Assembly (NCBI GenBank): GCA_905233565.1 | Contig: CAJOCL010000005.1 | Location: forward strand, 95,890 to 159,889 | Direction of reading: 5' to 3' | DNA from: an uncultured Synergistales bacterium | Lineage (GTDB): Bacteria > Synergistota > Synergistia > Synergistales > Aminobacteriaceae | DNA length: 64,000 bases | Shown here: positions 35,380 to 45,749 of the stretch, in pieces | How positions within the stretch are numbered: position 1 is the stretch's first letter | Layout: every line of letters begins with the position of its first letter | The notes under the pieces: generated by a model | The model's database searches: none | Seen by the model: the letters and a program-made list of their open reading frames with translations, nothing else | Told to the model about the DNA's origin: nothing | Program-made: the position numbers and the translations under genes

Positions 35380-35408
35380 TTGACATAACAAACTTTTTAT
35401 GTTTTAAT
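35380..35408 (+). promoter_or_regulatory. Promoter of the Tp47-like surface protein
   Basis: TTGACA (35380-35385), 17-nt spacer, TTTAAT (35403-35408), 51 nt before the ATG. Confidence 0.65.
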
Positions 35409-35459
35409 CATCTAACAAATTAAATTTATATTATTAAAAATTAAGGAGATGTAATAGTA

Positions 35460-38400
35460 ATGAATAAAACAGGAAAATTATTATTCTTACTTGCTCTAAC
35501 AATCATGCTTTGTGCATCTTCAGGCCATGCAGAAGGTTATAAGTATGCAACAACAAACATGACATGGGCAGAATTTTACGCAGGTGAAACCGGCAAAGCA
35601 TCTGCGGATTTGCTGTCTGAAGGTCTTGACGCTATAAGCACGCCGACAACTCACGGTATATCACGCTTTCCGTTGCTTGACAGCGAGTCGGACGACACGG
35701 GTAGCAGGATTTACGGTCTCAAAGATGTTCAAGTCAGGATGTCTGAAGAAGTCTATAACATCCTTAGCAATGACAGCCGTTATACGTTTTCAGATGATGC
35801 AGAGTTTGACGAGTATAAAGACGTAAACTCTGACGGCTCATTCGGTGCTATGGTTACTGATGATTACTATGCTTATGACGCTGTTGTAACAATGGCTACG
35901 GGATCAAGTGCAAGGTGGGGGCATTACGTTATCAGCGTATCGAGTGCTGATATTGACATCGGAACAAGCAACGACAGAATCGCACGGAATTATCTGGGTG
36001 TTCTGCTTCAGACTTCCGACGATAAAATTTACGGAATGCGCCACGACAACAACATCTGGAGCAACACGGATATAGCCTTCACGCTTGATGAAAACTACAC
36101 CGAGCCTCACGGAGCAGGCACTCAGCGATTCTATGAATACACATCGGACATGAGCGGAAAGACAATAACAAAAATAACTTACATGTTAAAAGATCTTCCC
36201 GATGTTGTCATAGACGGCCTCAGTCTCTATGTAAAGCCGATAACAAGTGCGAGCGTTGCGCCCGAAAAAACTTACGCAGCCGGAAAAGATTTAGCAGTAA
36301 CCCTGATCTTCTCTGATGTTTCAGATGACGCTGATTATCAGTTCTCATCACTGACTTACGGCTCAGGACGAAACAGAATCCCCATAACTGACTGCACGTA
36401 TTCAGAAGATGCAAAAATCCTGACGATTAACGGAAATGTTATTCCGGGAACTTACACGGCAACATTCAGCAGCGAAAAATACGCCGATATTGCAGCAGTA
36501 ATAACAGTCGGAGACTATTACGCCGTTACCGATATGACTTGGGCAGAATTTTACGCAGGTGAAACGGGATCAACATCATCAGAACTCAAGACAGCAGGGC
36601 TTGACGCTGTAAGTTCTCCGACACCGAGAGTAGGCGCGAGATTTTCACAGTTAGTAAGCACCTCAAACGATATAGGCGGTCTTGACATAACGGGCGTTAA
36701 GGACGTTAAAGTCAAAATGTCTGCTGAAGTCTATAGCCTCCTGAGCAGTGATGAGCGTTTCACATTCAGCAGCGATGTCTTCAGCGAGTATAAAGAAGTA
36801 AGCTCTAACGGTTCATTCGGCGCAATGAGTTCTGACGTTCACGAACAGGAAGGCGCAGTTATAACCCTCTCAGCTCCCGGAACATGGGGTACTTACCTTC
36901 TCAATATCTCAAGCGTTGATATTACTCTCGGAAGCGGCGACACAAGATATTATTTAGGCGCAACAATAACGACATCTGACAATAAAGTCTACGGCCTCCG
37001 CCATAATTCAAATCTCTGGTTCAACGCCGGCGCAATTGCTTTCACGACTAACGGAAATTACAGAGAGCCTCACGGAGTATCACGCGATTATGCTTACACT
37101 GCAGATCTTGAGGGAAAAACGATAAAGCAGATAAGATACATTCTCAAAGATCTGCCCGATGAGATAATCAGCTGTGATATATTCCTGAAATATCAGACAG
37201 GCGCAAGCGTAACACCGGAATATGAATCAGGTTACCACGCAATAATGGCCGGTTATGATCTGCCGGTAAATTTAATATTCAGCGGTGTTTCTGACGATGT
37301 AACATATGAATTGGCCTCCGTATTTTACGGAACCGGGCGGAACCGTCAGAGAGTTTCAGGCTGTACAATGTCGGGCGATACGCTGATAATCAGCGGTGCA
37401 GTATCTGAAGGAGTTTATACGGCAACTTTCACGACAGATTTATATTCCGATATTTCAGCAGCTATTCAGGTTTACACGACAAACGCAACCGACAAAATCA
37501 TATCATCCGACAATAACCCGGCGGGCTTAACATTCCTTTTAACTCCTCAGGGCGTTTCAGATGCAACCGATGAAGTTCTCGAGGCGAATAATTTTGTGAA
37601 CGCTACGGATTGCACTGACATTTCGGAAAATTACACTTCAGTATTTACGGGCGGAGCAAACCAGATTGACGGCTCAGGATTCAGGTTAAGCGTTAAACTT
37701 AACAATGTACCTTCAGAAAAACGGGGGATTTTAGGCTTCAGCAAGAATTTTGAAATAACTCCTGCAAAAATCGGAACTAATGACTTCACTGCACTGGTCT
37801 CGAAAATCCTAGCACTTCCTGATGTCGCATACGGCTGGCGTGTTCCTACAGCTTCACAGTTGAGGGATATGGGGCTTATCGTCAATGCAATATACCCTGA
37901 CGGAGTGAGCCGCGATGTTACGAATTATATTTCAAGCGGATTATATGCAGGTGAAGGCAGCGTAACTTTTTCATTCGGAACGGTGCTTATTGACCGGGCT
38001 TTCACGGCTTCAGAAGAAGGCAAAGCCTACGCACTTTCAGACGAGGGCGAAGGCACCATGAGCGACGGAGCAAAAGATGACGTTATAACAGCTACATGGT
38101 ACGTCAGCAGACCTGGCGGAAGTTCCAGCGGAGGCGGCAATAATGAGGGCAGTGATGACGGCAATAACGGCAGCAGCAACAATAACAGCAACAATAACGA
38201 CAGCGGCGGCGGAAGCAGTACACCATCAACCGAAACTGGAACGGTACAAATCAGTACCCCGTCAATAAGCCTTACGGATTCAAAGAAAACTGAAATCAAA
38301 AATTCACTGAGTATGCTTTCAGACAGGATAAGCAGCACTACAGAAGTTGCTGAACTTCCTTCTTCAGCCGTAAAGGGGAATCAGAGCGTTACAAGTTCAG

Positions 38401-38795
38401 ATTCAAGTATCGTCTATCTTCCCATAATTGAAGTCAGTGAAGATAAAGTTTACGTTTTCGGCGTATCTCTTGACAAATTTGCGGTCTATTCGCCGATTTA
38501 CTGGCATTCAAATGCTCAGGTTACGTCTACGGGAGAATTTGTTGACGCTGCAGATGACGGCGAGGCAGTAATCTTCATGAATGACAGCGGCGTTGAAGTC
38601 AGCACCGTACCTGCCAACAAACATGTAAACGTTGCGGCATATCTGCAGGCAGGAAGAACGTATAATCCTGTAATCGTTACAGAAAATACGGACGAAAAAG
38701 GCGTTGGAACTTCAAGCAGCGGATGCAGTTCATTAATGGGAATCCTTCCGGCCATGCTTGCGGGAATGCTTCTTGTTTTCAAACGCATAAGATAA
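35460..38795 (+). CDS. Duplicated Tp47-like surface protein with Synergist-CTERM tail
   Basis: 1111 residues. After the signal peptide (1-24) come two homologous units, about 28-351 and 354-672. Each opens with MTWAEFYAGETG and continues through GLKDVQV/GVKDVKV, DNNIW/NSNLW, EPHG and GRNR motifs to TYTATF or VYTATF. The opening (Y-A-T-x-x-M-T-W-A-E-F-Y-A-G-E-x-G then L-D-A-I-S/V-S) resembles, from memory, the N-terminus of Treponema pallidum Tp47, a penicillin-binding lipoprotein. A further domain, a Gly/Ser/Asn linker (about 885-930) and a C-terminal module end in SSGC, a helix and KRIR (Cys 1089). Cell-envelope location is likely. Function is unknown. Confidence 0.7.
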   Translation: MNKTGKLLFLLALTIMLCASSGHAEGYKYATTNMTWAEFYAGETGKASADLLSEGLDAISTPTTHGISRFPLLDSESDDTGSRIYGLKDVQVRMSEEVYNILSNDSRYTFSDDAEFDEYKDVNSDGSFGAMVTDDYYAYDAVVTMATGSSARWGHYVISVSSADIDIGTSNDRIARNYLGVLLQTSDDKIYGMRHDNNIWSNTDIAFTLDENYTEPHGAGTQRFYEYTSDMSGKTITKITYMLKDLPDVVIDGLSLYVKPITSASVAPEKTYAAGKDLAVTLIFSDVSDDADYQFSSLTYGSGRNRIPITDCTYSEDAKILTINGNVIPGTYTATFSSEKYADIAAVITVGDYYAVTDMTWAEFYAGETGSTSSELKTAGLDAVSSPTPRVGARFSQLVSTSNDIGGLDITGVKDVKVKMSAEVYSLLSSDERFTFSSDVFSEYKEVSSNGSFGAMSSDVHEQEGAVITLSAPGTWGTYLLNISSVDITLGSGDTRYYLGATITTSDNKVYGLRHNSNLWFNAGAIAFTTNGNYREPHGVSRDYAYTADLEGKTIKQIRYILKDLPDEIISCDIFLKYQTGASVTPEYESGYHAIMAGYDLPVNLIFSGVSDDVTYELASVFYGTGRNRQRVSGCTMSGDTLIISGAVSEGVYTATFTTDLYSDISAAIQVYTTNATDKIISSDNNPAGLTFLLTPQGVSDATDEVLEANNFVNATDCTDISENYTSVFTGGANQIDGSGFRLSVKLNNVPSEKRGILGFSKNFEITPAKIGTNDFTALVSKILALPDVAYGWRVPTASQLRDMGLIVNAIYPDGVSRDVTNYISSGLYAGEGSVTFSFGTVLIDRAFTASEEGKAYALSDEGEGTMSDGAKDDVITATWYVSRPGGSSSGGGNNEGSDDGNNGSSNNNSNNNDSGGGSSTPSTETGTVQISTPSISLTDSKKTEIKNSLSMLSDRISSTTEVAELPSSAVKGNQSVTSSDSSIVYLPIIEVSEDKVYVFGVSLDKFAVYSPIYWHSNAQVTSTGEFVDAADDGEAVIFMNDSGVEVSTVPANKHVNVAAYLQAGRTYNPVIVTENTDEKGVGTSSSGCSSLMGILPAMLAGMLLVFKRIR

Positions 38796-38820
38796 TTCAA
38801 AAATACACGCACAGAACTGA

Positions 38821-38851
38821 AAAAGCTCCCTTTTAAGGAGGGGGCTTTTTT
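38821..38851 (+). terminator. Terminator after the Tp47-like gene
   Basis: AAAAGCTCCC (38821-38830) pairs with GGGGGCTTTT (38840-38849), with one G-U pair; the T run continues to 38851. Confidence 0.8.
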
Positions 38852-38862
38852 ATGGTTAAAAT

Positions 38863-38871
38863 TGCTATAAT
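38863..38871 (+). promoter_or_regulatory. Extended -10 promoter of the antiporter-ldt-ychF operon
   Basis: TGCTATAAT, a perfect extended -10 identical to that of prfB at 58876. Confidence 0.6.
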
Positions 38872-38919
38872 AGCCTAAAATTTATCTTGACTCTTTTTGA
38901 AAGGAAATGATAATAAAAT

Positions 38920-40446
38920 ATGCTGCAAACTGTAAACCCCTTTTTAGTAACAGGACTTCTTTTTTTCATGAGCCTTGTTGCAGGATCATTATCGGAAAAA
39001 ATCAAAGTCCCTGCTTTAATTCTATTCTTAGGTATAGGAATGCTGGCAGGTGTTGACGGGCCGGGTGGACTCAGTTTTGATGACGCAAACGCCGCAAATC
39101 AGGTCGGTACTTTCGCGCTTGCATTCATACTTTTTTCGGGCGGATTTCAGACTAAATGGAGCGACATAAAACCCATAATAACACAGGGTGTCGTACTCTC
39201 AACTTTAGGCGTTTTCTTAACTGCCGTTGTCATGGCCGTACCGATCGCCATGCTTCCGCAATTCACGTATAAAGACGCGTTTTTGTTAGGGGCGATAATC
39301 TCATCGACTGACGCTGCTGCGGTCTTCTCGATACTGAGAACGCAGAAAATCGGCCTCAAAGGTTCGCTGAAACCGCTGCTTGAATTTGAATCAGGAAGCA
39401 ACGACCCTATGGCGGTCTTCCTGACCATAACGGCTATAACATGGCTTACAACTCCCGATGTCCCTGTTGATGAACTTGCAATAAAATTCGTTGTCCAAAT
39501 GGCTGCCGGCGGTGTTATGGGTCTGGTAATGGGGCGTTTTTCATGCTGGGCAATTCAGAGGCTGCATGTTGCTAATGAGGCGTTGTATCCCGTCTGGGGA
39601 ATTTCAATAGTAATGGCAACTTTCGGAATAACTGAAACTGTTCAGGGTAACGGATACTTAGCCGTCTATATCTGCGGAATCGTAATGGGCGGAGGAGATT
39701 TTCTATATAAATACAGCCTTCAAAGATTTCACGAAGGTTTCGCGTGGCTGATGCAGATTATCATGTTCCTTGTTCTCGGACTGCTTGTAAATCCGCGTGA
39801 AGTCGTCAACGTTCCTGTTATGAGCGTAGGATTTTTAATATCATTCTGTCTTATGTTCATTGCCCGCCCCGTAGCAGTATTCGCATGTACGATCTTCAGC
39901 CGCTTTAACTGGCGCGAAAAATTATTCATTTCTTGGACGGGTTTAAGGGGAGCAGTGCCGATTATACTTGCGACTTACCCTTTAACCGAAGGACATCCGC
40001 AGGCTAAATACATGTTCAACGTAATATTTTTCGTTGTCCTTACATCAGTTATGTTACAGGGTAAAACTTTGGCACAGGCTGCAAAACTGCTCAGGCTTGA
40101 CGATTTTGTACGCGAGGCAAAGACATGGACTCTTAATTTTGACATAACGCCGACTTCCGGAACTGATATAACCCTTGAAGTTGACCTCCCTAAAAATGCT
40201 GCTGTAATCGGGCATTCAGTAAAAGATCTGAGATTCCCTGACGGCGTTACGATCCTGCTGATTAACAGGGGCGAAAAATACCTGATTCCTAAGGGCGGTA
40301 CTGTACTTGAGGAAAATGACACGTTATTATTATTCGGTGACAGGGCTAAACTTCCCGATGTTGAAAAGAATTTAGCTGCACTCAAAGAAAAAGACACGAA
40401 AGAAAAGAAAGAAAAGAAAGATAAAAAAGAAGAGAAGGGGGAATAA
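38920..40446 (+). CDS. Potassium/proton antiporter, NhaP2/CvrA type with TrkA-C domain
   Basis: 508 residues. About twelve membrane segments of the CPA1 exchanger fold (about 5-390), with LEFESGSNDPMAVFLT holding the conserved S-N-D-P ion site, then a TrkA-C-like cytoplasmic domain (about 410-490, LPKNAAVIGHSVKDLRFP and LIPKGGTVLEENDTLLLFG). The tail is a Lys/Glu-rich run. Such proteins export K+ or Na+ for H+ and respond to a bound ligand through TrkA-C. ATG at 38920 has only a weak, distant AAAGG. The ldt gene starts 5 nt after the stop. Confidence 0.85.
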   Translation: MLQTVNPFLVTGLLFFMSLVAGSLSEKIKVPALILFLGIGMLAGVDGPGGLSFDDANAANQVGTFALAFILFSGGFQTKWSDIKPIITQGVVLSTLGVFLTAVVMAVPIAMLPQFTYKDAFLLGAIISSTDAAAVFSILRTQKIGLKGSLKPLLEFESGSNDPMAVFLTITAITWLTTPDVPVDELAIKFVVQMAAGGVMGLVMGRFSCWAIQRLHVANEALYPVWGISIVMATFGITETVQGNGYLAVYICGIVMGGGDFLYKYSLQRFHEGFAWLMQIIMFLVLGLLVNPREVVNVPVMSVGFLISFCLMFIARPVAVFACTIFSRFNWREKLFISWTGLRGAVPIILATYPLTEGHPQAKYMFNVIFFVVLTSVMLQGKTLAQAAKLLRLDDFVREAKTWTLNFDITPTSGTDITLEVDLPKNAAVIGHSVKDLRFPDGVTILLINRGEKYLIPKGGTVLEENDTLLLFGDRAKLPDVEKNLAALKEKDTKEKKEKKDKKEEKGE

Positions 40447-40451
40447 TTTTC

Positions 40452-41336
40452 ATGACACTTGAAAACGTTAAAGCATTTGTTAAAGATCTGTTCACGCTGC
40501 GTACAGTATGGTTAGACAAGGGCGGCGGAAGATGGGCGGTTAAAAGGCGGATACACCCTTTATTGCGTTATTCTTTGTGGGTAATTGCCGTTATTGTTTC
40601 GGCAGGTGTATATTCAAGCCTCAATAATCCGTCAAATTTACAGGCTGCACAGGTTACGCCCGTATCTGAAGTTAAAGTTTCAAGGCTTCCTGAACCTGAA
40701 ATCCCTGCGGTGTTCGTGTCTTCAGAGCCTTATGAACCTTCAGGGTCTTCAAGGCCGATGATTATACAGCTTACTACACAGGCAAACCGCAGCAGCATTG
40801 TATTTCCGACAGATGTAAACCCTGAGACTGACAGGATAATTTCACGCCCTGAGAATCTCAGGCCGGCAACGCCCCCTGCACCTTCAATAAATTCCGAAAC
40901 TTTGCTCCCTGATCCTTCTGATGACGGGAAATACAGCATTCAAATAAGCAAATCAACATTTACACTTACGCTTTACAGGGGAAAAACGCCGGTTAAAGAA
41001 TATTCAATCGCTGTCGGAAAAAATCCGGGAGATAAGCAGAGGAAAGGCGATAACAGAACGCCCGTAGGAAATTTCAAGATAGTATCAATTGAAAACGCCT
41101 CGAAATGGTCGCATGATTTCAGGGACGGAAAGGGAAAAATAAAAGGAGCTTACGGCCCGTGGTTTTTCAGGCTTGACGCTAAAGGCTGGAAGGGTATAGG
41201 CATACACGGGACTCATGATCCTGATTCTCGCGGGACTAACGCAACCGAAGGCTGTATACGTCTCAGCAATGAAGATATAGCCGAGTTAAGGCAGTATGCT
41301 TACAAGAACATGCCCGTAACGATAAGCGAAAATTAA
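40452..41336 (+). CDS. L,D-transpeptidase (YkuD domain), membrane-anchored
   Basis: 294 residues. A basic cytoplasmic N-terminus, one membrane segment (LLRYSLWVIAVIVSAGVYS), a Pro-rich linker and a YkuD domain (about 155-294). The catalytic motif is H-G-T-x-D-P then GTNATEGCIRLSNEDI, with the nucleophilic Cys in G-C-I-R. It forms 3-3 cross-links in peptidoglycan or attaches proteins to it. Second gene of the antiporter-ldt-ychF operon. Confidence 0.9.
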   Translation: MTLENVKAFVKDLFTLRTVWLDKGGGRWAVKRRIHPLLRYSLWVIAVIVSAGVYSSLNNPSNLQAAQVTPVSEVKVSRLPEPEIPAVFVSSEPYEPSGSSRPMIIQLTTQANRSSIVFPTDVNPETDRIISRPENLRPATPPAPSINSETLLPDPSDDGKYSIQISKSTFTLTLYRGKTPVKEYSIAVGKNPGDKQRKGDNRTPVGNFKIVSIENASKWSHDFRDGKGKIKGAYGPWFFRLDAKGWKGIGIHGTHDPDSRGTNATEGCIRLSNEDIAELRQYAYKNMPVTISEN

Positions 41337-41354
41337 GGAGGATTTTTAATATAA

Positions 41355-42452
41355 ATGCTGAAATGCGGAATAATCGGACTTCCATTATCGGGAAAATCTA
41401 CGGTCTTCAACGTAATAACACGTGCAGGAGCTGAAGTTAAGCCCTACGCTTCAGGAAAAACAGAACCTAACAGGGCATTGGTAAACGTTCCTGATGAGAG
41501 ATTTGATAAACTCGTTGAAATTTTCAAGCCTAAAAGTGAAAAGCCTGCAGATGTTGAATTTGTCGACCTTGCAGGATTATCAAGAGATGCAGGGAAGGGC
41601 GCAGGCTTGGGAAATTCATTCCTTTCGTTCGTATCTGAAAGTGAGGCATTGCTTCATGTTGTCAGGGTTTTCAAGAATGAGGCAGTCCCGCACCCTGAAA
41701 ATAGTATTGACCCGTTAAGGGATTTTCACATTGTCGAGGCTGAATTAATATACCGTGATTTAGGCGTAATAACTAACAGGTTATCGCGCCTTGAGGAAAA
41801 GAAAGCTAAAAAGAAATTAACACCTCAGGAAATTTCAGAATATGAGCTGATTAAAGAGCTTGAAGCACATATGCTTGATGAAAAGCCGCTGCGTGAATTT
41901 CCGCTTACTGACGAACAGAAGCGCACTTTATCGGGCTATGCGTTTTTGACGCTCAAGCCTGAACTTGTAGTTTTGAATCTCGATGATACACAGACGGGTG
42001 AAGTTCCCGAACTTTCAGGCTTAATTTCAGAACTTGAGGCAAAAGGCATAAAATCAGTCAGGGTTTACGGTGCAACTGAAATGGAACTTGAACAGCTTGA
42101 CCCCGAAGACAGAATCGAGTTCATGAAAGACTTAGCGATTACTGAGCCGGGACGCGACAGGCTTATTCACGAGGCTTATAAACTGCTCGGGCTGATTTCG
42201 TTTTTCACGTCAGGTAGCGATGAAGTCAGGGCTTGGACCTTGCGCGAAGGTTCAAACGCCGTTGATGCTGCAGGAACGATTCACAGTGATTTAGCGAGAG
42301 GTTTTATAAGGGCTCAGGTTGTTGCTTATGATGATTTTATTGCAAACAATGCCTCAATATCTCAATGCAGGGACAAAGGAGTTTTGAGGCTTGAAGGCAA
42401 GGAATATATCGTCAAGGACGGCGATATGATAGAAATCAGATTTAATGTTTAA
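41355..42452 (+). CDS. ychF: Ribosome-binding ATPase YchF
   Basis: 365 residues, the typical length for this Obg-family ATPase. The P-loop is GLPLSGKSTVFN, G3 is DLAGLSRDAGKGAGLGNSFL, and the G4-equivalent is VLNLDD in place of N-K-x-D, giving ATP preference. A helical insert with ELIYRDLGVITNRLSRLE and a C-terminal TGS domain with RGFIRAQVVAYDDFI complete it. ATG follows AAGGAGG by 13 nt. It acts with the ribosome and in stress responses. Confidence 0.95.
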   Translation: MLKCGIIGLPLSGKSTVFNVITRAGAEVKPYASGKTEPNRALVNVPDERFDKLVEIFKPKSEKPADVEFVDLAGLSRDAGKGAGLGNSFLSFVSESEALLHVVRVFKNEAVPHPENSIDPLRDFHIVEAELIYRDLGVITNRLSRLEEKKAKKKLTPQEISEYELIKELEAHMLDEKPLREFPLTDEQKRTLSGYAFLTLKPELVVLNLDDTQTGEVPELSGLISELEAKGIKSVRVYGATEMELEQLDPEDRIEFMKDLAITEPGRDRLIHEAYKLLGLISFFTSGSDEVRAWTLREGSNAVDAAGTIHSDLARGFIRAQVVAYDDFIANNASISQCRDKGVLRLEGKEYIVKDGDMIEIRFNV

Positions 42453-42461
42453 TAAAAAAAG

Positions 42462-42503
42462 CCCCCGTTTAATTTCAATTTCAATCGGGGGTTAATTTTT
42501 TTT
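42462..42503. terminator. Bidirectional terminator between ychF and the copper-ATPase operon
   Basis: CCCCCG (42462-42467) pairs with CGGGGG (42486-42491). A run of seven A lies to the left and long T tracts to the right, so it can serve both convergent operons. Confidence 0.8.
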
Positions 42504-42506
42504 TTG

Positions 42507-42917
42507 CTATTTCATTTCCAGTGAGGATAAAATTTCCCCCAGTGTCTCAGCGTTATTAATAAATCCAGTGCCTATAATGAGCATGAAAAAATCATCATCA
42601 CCCGTAATTGATGCCTGACTTACGCCGTTGTTAAATTCAAAAGTGTAATTCCCTTCGTCATCACTTTCAGGCTTTGTTCCGTTAAATTCTTTTGAAAATG
42701 ACAGTGCAAGATCGTTTATCGTCCGTCCTTCAGGATTACCAGTAGTTATTGAGAGTGAGCCGGTTTTGTCGTCAGCAGCAACAGTAACAACATTCCCTTC
42801 TTCTTTGGCCGTCCAGCCGTCAGGAACATCAAGCGAAAAATACCTGAAGTCATGAATATCAGCGTATGAGCATGACGAAATCAGCAAAAATATCACAAAT
42901 AAAAATAAACGCTTCAT
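42507..42917 (-). CDS. Small exported protein or lipoprotein, linked to the copper ATPase
   Basis: 136 residues. The signal sequence ends [13 protein letters not shown] fits a lipobox, while S-Y-A also fits signal peptidase I. The mature part ([21 protein letters not shown], then LSFSKEF) resembles PsbP/DUF1795-type small beta proteins. ATG overlaps the copA stop as ATGA, so translation is coupled and a link to metal handling is plausible but not shown. Confidence 0.6.
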   Translation of the reverse strand: MKRLFLFVIFLLISSCSYADIHDFRYFSLDVPDGWTAKEEGNVVTVAADDKTGSLSITTGNPEGRTINDLALSFSKEFNGTKPESDDEGNYTFEFNNGVSQASITGDDDFFMLIIGTGFINNAETLGEILSSLEMK

Positions 42918-45154
42918 TTCTTGCCTCCGTAAATGTTGAATAAATTCAGCCTCAAAGCGTTAGTTACGACACAGAAACTTGAAAGGCTCATCGCAGCAGC
43001 CCCGAACATCGGATCAAGTTTCCAGCCCCATAAGCCTGCAGCTAATGGAATCCCGATAACGTTATAGATAAATGCCCAGAAAAGATTTTCATGAATGTTG
43101 CGCAGTGCGGAGCGGCTCAATCTTACGGCAGCGGGAACATCTTTAAGCGTACTTTTCATTAAAACAACGTCAGCGGCATCAATCGCCGTGTCAGTCCCTG
43201 CACCTATGGCGATTCCAATATCGGCACGGGTCAGGGCAGGAGCGTCATTTATACCGTCACCGACCATTGCAACTTTTCCGCTCTTCTGAAGTTCACGGAT
43301 AACGCTTTCTTTCCCGTCAGGCAAAACACCTGCTATTACGTCATCAACACCGGCCTGTTCTCCGATTGATTTTGCCGTTCTTTCATTGTCGCCCGTCAGC
43401 ATTACTACTTTTATTCCCATAGACTGAAGCTCTTTAACGGCCTCTTTGCTGTCAGGCTTTATGACATCGGCAACTGCTATAATTCCCATTAATTCATCAT
43501 CTCTGACGAACATTAACGGCGTTTTACCGTTCTGTGCAAGATTGTCGGCGTTACGCATGAATTTTTCGCTTACTGAATATTTTTCGGAAATAAATTTTAC
43601 GCTTCCGCCCGTTATGATACTTCCGTCATTGAAATTTGCCGTTAATCCGTTTCCGGGCAGTGCCGTGAAATTCTCGACATCTCTTGCTTTTATTCCTTTT
43701 TCCTTTGCGTAGTCAACTACTGCGCGCGCTAAAGGATGCTCGCTCTTAGCTTCAAGAGAATAAGCAAGTTTCACTAACTCTTCCTCAAGGCAGTCTCCGG
43801 CCGTCAGAATGTCCGTAACTTTAGGTTCACCGCTCGTTATTGTTCCCGTCTTGTCGAGTGCAGCAATATTGATTTTCCCGGTCTGCTCAAGCGATGCGGC
43901 TGTCTTGAATAATATTCCGTTCTTTGCGCCCATTCCGCTTGCTACCATGACCGCAACGGGCGTAGCAAGTCCCAGAGCGCAGGGGCAGCTTATGACGAGT
44001 ACAGCGATTCCATAAGACAAGGCATCGCCGAAAGTTTTCCCGGCAATTAACCAGCCTGCAACAACGATAACGGCAACGAATATAACTGACGGGACGAAAA
44101 TCCCGCAGACTTTATCGGCAATTTTTGAGACGGGAGCTTTTGTTGCTGCTGCATCGCTTACCATTTTTATAATCTGCGACAACGTTGTATCCTGTCCGAC
44201 CCTCGCAGCCTCGCACTTTATGAAACCTGACTGATTGAGGGTTGCTGCTGAAACGAAATCGCCCTTTGCCTTGTCAACAGGAATGCTTTCACCCGTCAAT
44301 GCCGATTCATTAACCGCGCTTGTTCCTTCGATGATGATTCCGTCAACGGGGATATTCTCGCCCGGCCTGACAACAAAAATAGTCCCCTTCATGACCTGCT
44401 CAACCGGGACTGTAATTTCCTGATTGTTCCGTATTATCGTTGCAGTTTTAGGGGCTAATTTCATGAGGCTCTTTAACGCGTCAGTAGTACGGCCTTTTGA
44501 TTTCGCCTCAAGCATTTTGCCGACAGTTATTAACGTTAAAATCATTCCTGCACTCTCAAAATAAAAATCTGACGTTGAAAATGATCCCGCATTTCCCCCC
44601 GTCATCATGAATAATACATAAACGCTCCAGATAAACGATGCAAACGAACCCATAGCGACAAGAGTATCCATGTTGGGCGCGAAATGAATTAGCGATGAGA
44701 ATCCTGAAACAAAGAATTTCTGGTTAATTACCATTATTATTGCCGCTAATAATAACTGTGCCAGCCCCTGAGCGATATTATTATTAACAAAAAATGAGGG
44801 CAAGGGCAGATTCAGCATATGACCCATTGAAAAATACATCAGCGCAATCAAGAATATTACTGACGCGATTAAACGGCGTTTTAATATCGGCGTTTCATGG
44901 TCTTTCAGTGCGTCTTCCTCCTGAGAATGTGAAATTTTTGCAGGCTGTTCAGGAATTTTCAGGGAAGCCCCGTAACCTGCCTTTTCAACTGCTGCAATAA
45001 TATCTGATGATTTTGCCGTACCTTCAACATTCATTGAATTAGTTAGAAGGCTGACGGCACATGACGTTACGCCCGGCAATTTTTTGACTACGCGTTCAAC
45101 CCTTGCCGAACATGCCGCGCAGCTCATTCCCGTAATGTTATATTGTTCTGACAT
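42914..45154 (-). CDS. copA: Copper-exporting P1B-type ATPase
   Basis: 746 residues. One N-terminal heavy-metal domain with GMSCAACS (Cys 12 and 15), eight membrane segments, the transport motif [11 protein letters not shown] (C-P-C), the phosphorylation site [15 protein letters not shown] of the nucleotide domain and [14 protein letters not shown]. These identify a Cu+ or Ag+ exporter. It sits 55 nt after bioY on the same strand, behind an inverted repeat (45172-45203) that may be its operator, and is coupled to a small lipoprotein gene. Confidence 0.93.
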   Translation of the reverse strand: MSEQYNITGMSCAACSARVERVVKKLPGVTSCAVSLLTNSMNVEGTAKSSDIIAAVEKAGYGASLKIPEQPAKISHSQEEDALKDHETPILKRRLIASVIFLIALMYFSMGHMLNLPLPSFFVNNNIAQGLAQLLLAAIIMVINQKFFVSGFSSLIHFAPNMDTLVAMGSFASFIWSVYVLFMMTGGNAGSFSTSDFYFESAGMILTLITVGKMLEAKSKGRTTDALKSLMKLAPKTATIIRNNQEITVPVEQVMKGTIFVVRPGENIPVDGIIIEGTSAVNESALTGESIPVDKAKGDFVSAATLNQSGFIKCEAARVGQDTTLSQIIKMVSDAAATKAPVSKIADKVCGIFVPSVIFVAVIVVAGWLIAGKTFGDALSYGIAVLVISCPCALGLATPVAVMVASGMGAKNGILFKTAASLEQTGKINIAALDKTGTITSGEPKVTDILTAGDCLEEELVKLAYSLEAKSEHPLARAVVDYAKEKGIKARDVENFTALPGNGLTANFNDGSIITGGSVKFISEKYSVSEKFMRNADNLAQNGKTPLMFVRDDELMGIIAVADVIKPDSKEAVKELQSMGIKVVMLTGDNERTAKSIGEQAGVDDVIAGVLPDGKESVIRELQKSGKVAMVGDGINDAPALTRADIGIAIGAGTDTAIDAADVVLMKSTLKDVPAAVRLSRSALRNIHENLFWAFIYNVIGIPLAAGLWGWKLDPMFGAAAMSLSSFCVVTNALRLNLFNIYGGKK

Positions 45155-45171
45155 GAATTTTTCACGGCCTT

Positions 45172-45203
45172 CTGTAATATGATTGATTTTTATTATATTA
45201 CAG
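45172..45203 (-). promoter_or_regulatory. 9-bp inverted repeat upstream of copA, possible operator or promoter region
   Basis: CTGTAATAT (45172-45180) and ATATTACAG (45195-45203) are perfect inverted arms, 14 nt apart. On the minus strand the distal arm contains TATAAT, a possible -10 of copA. TACA/TGTA elements recall cop boxes, but the spacing differs. The plus strand has seven T after the repeat, so it could also be a terminator for antisense transcripts. Confidence 0.45.
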
Positions 45204-45209
45204 ATTTTT

Positions 45210-45749
45210 TTATCTCTTCCACGTGAAATTATCGGGGAAAAACACCGCCAGCCTCTTTACGATAAGCCCCGCAGCAAAACTCTTTAACAAGTCTCCCGGC
45301 ATAGGCATTAATACGAAATACATTAACAGCGTCTTAGCTCCAAGCTCATTGCCCAGATAATATTTTGACATCACATAATAATACGGTATACCTAACGCAT
45401 AAATTACCGAAATTCCCGCAACAGCCCCCAGCGTCCAAATCAAAAAACACGGCCTGAACTTCTCAGCTATATACCCTGCAAGCCACGCACCCGGAATAAA
45501 TCCGAGAATATAACCAAATGTAGGATTAAGCACCGAACCAGTGAAAACAGGAAGCCCGATTACTCCTGCGATTACATAAACACAGACGCTCAAAGCACCG
45601 TATTTCCGTCCGAGTATAAGCCCTGAAAGAACTACAAAGAGCGTCTGAAGAGTTAAAGGCAGCAGAGGAGTAGGAATTTTTATGTGTGTCCCTATTGCCG
45701 TCAACGCCGCGAACAATGCACATAAAGTAAGATGTCTTGCAGTTGTCAT
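45210..45749 (-). CDS. bioY: Biotin transporter BioY (ECF S component)
   Basis: 179 residues with six membrane segments. [38 protein letters not shown] and GVIGLPVF are BioY hallmarks. It imports biotin alone or with an ECF module that is not in the window. It overlaps birA by 4 nt (ATGA), and both lie behind a BirA box, so biotin supply and sensing are one unit. Confidence 0.95.
   Translation of the reverse strand: MTTARHLTLCALFAALTAIGTHIKIPTPLLPLTLQTLFVVLSGLILGRKYGALSVCVYVIAGVIGLPVFTGSVLNPTFGYILGFIPGAWLAGYIAEKFRPCFLIWTLGAVAGISVIYALGIPYYYVMSKYYLGNELGAKTLLMYFVLMPMPGDLLKSFAAGLIVKRLAVFFPDNFTWKR

Noticed and set aside
39975..40397. 140-codon minus-strand frame opposite the NhaP2-type antiporter
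   Set aside because: No start context and no known motif; lies fully inside a conserved gene.
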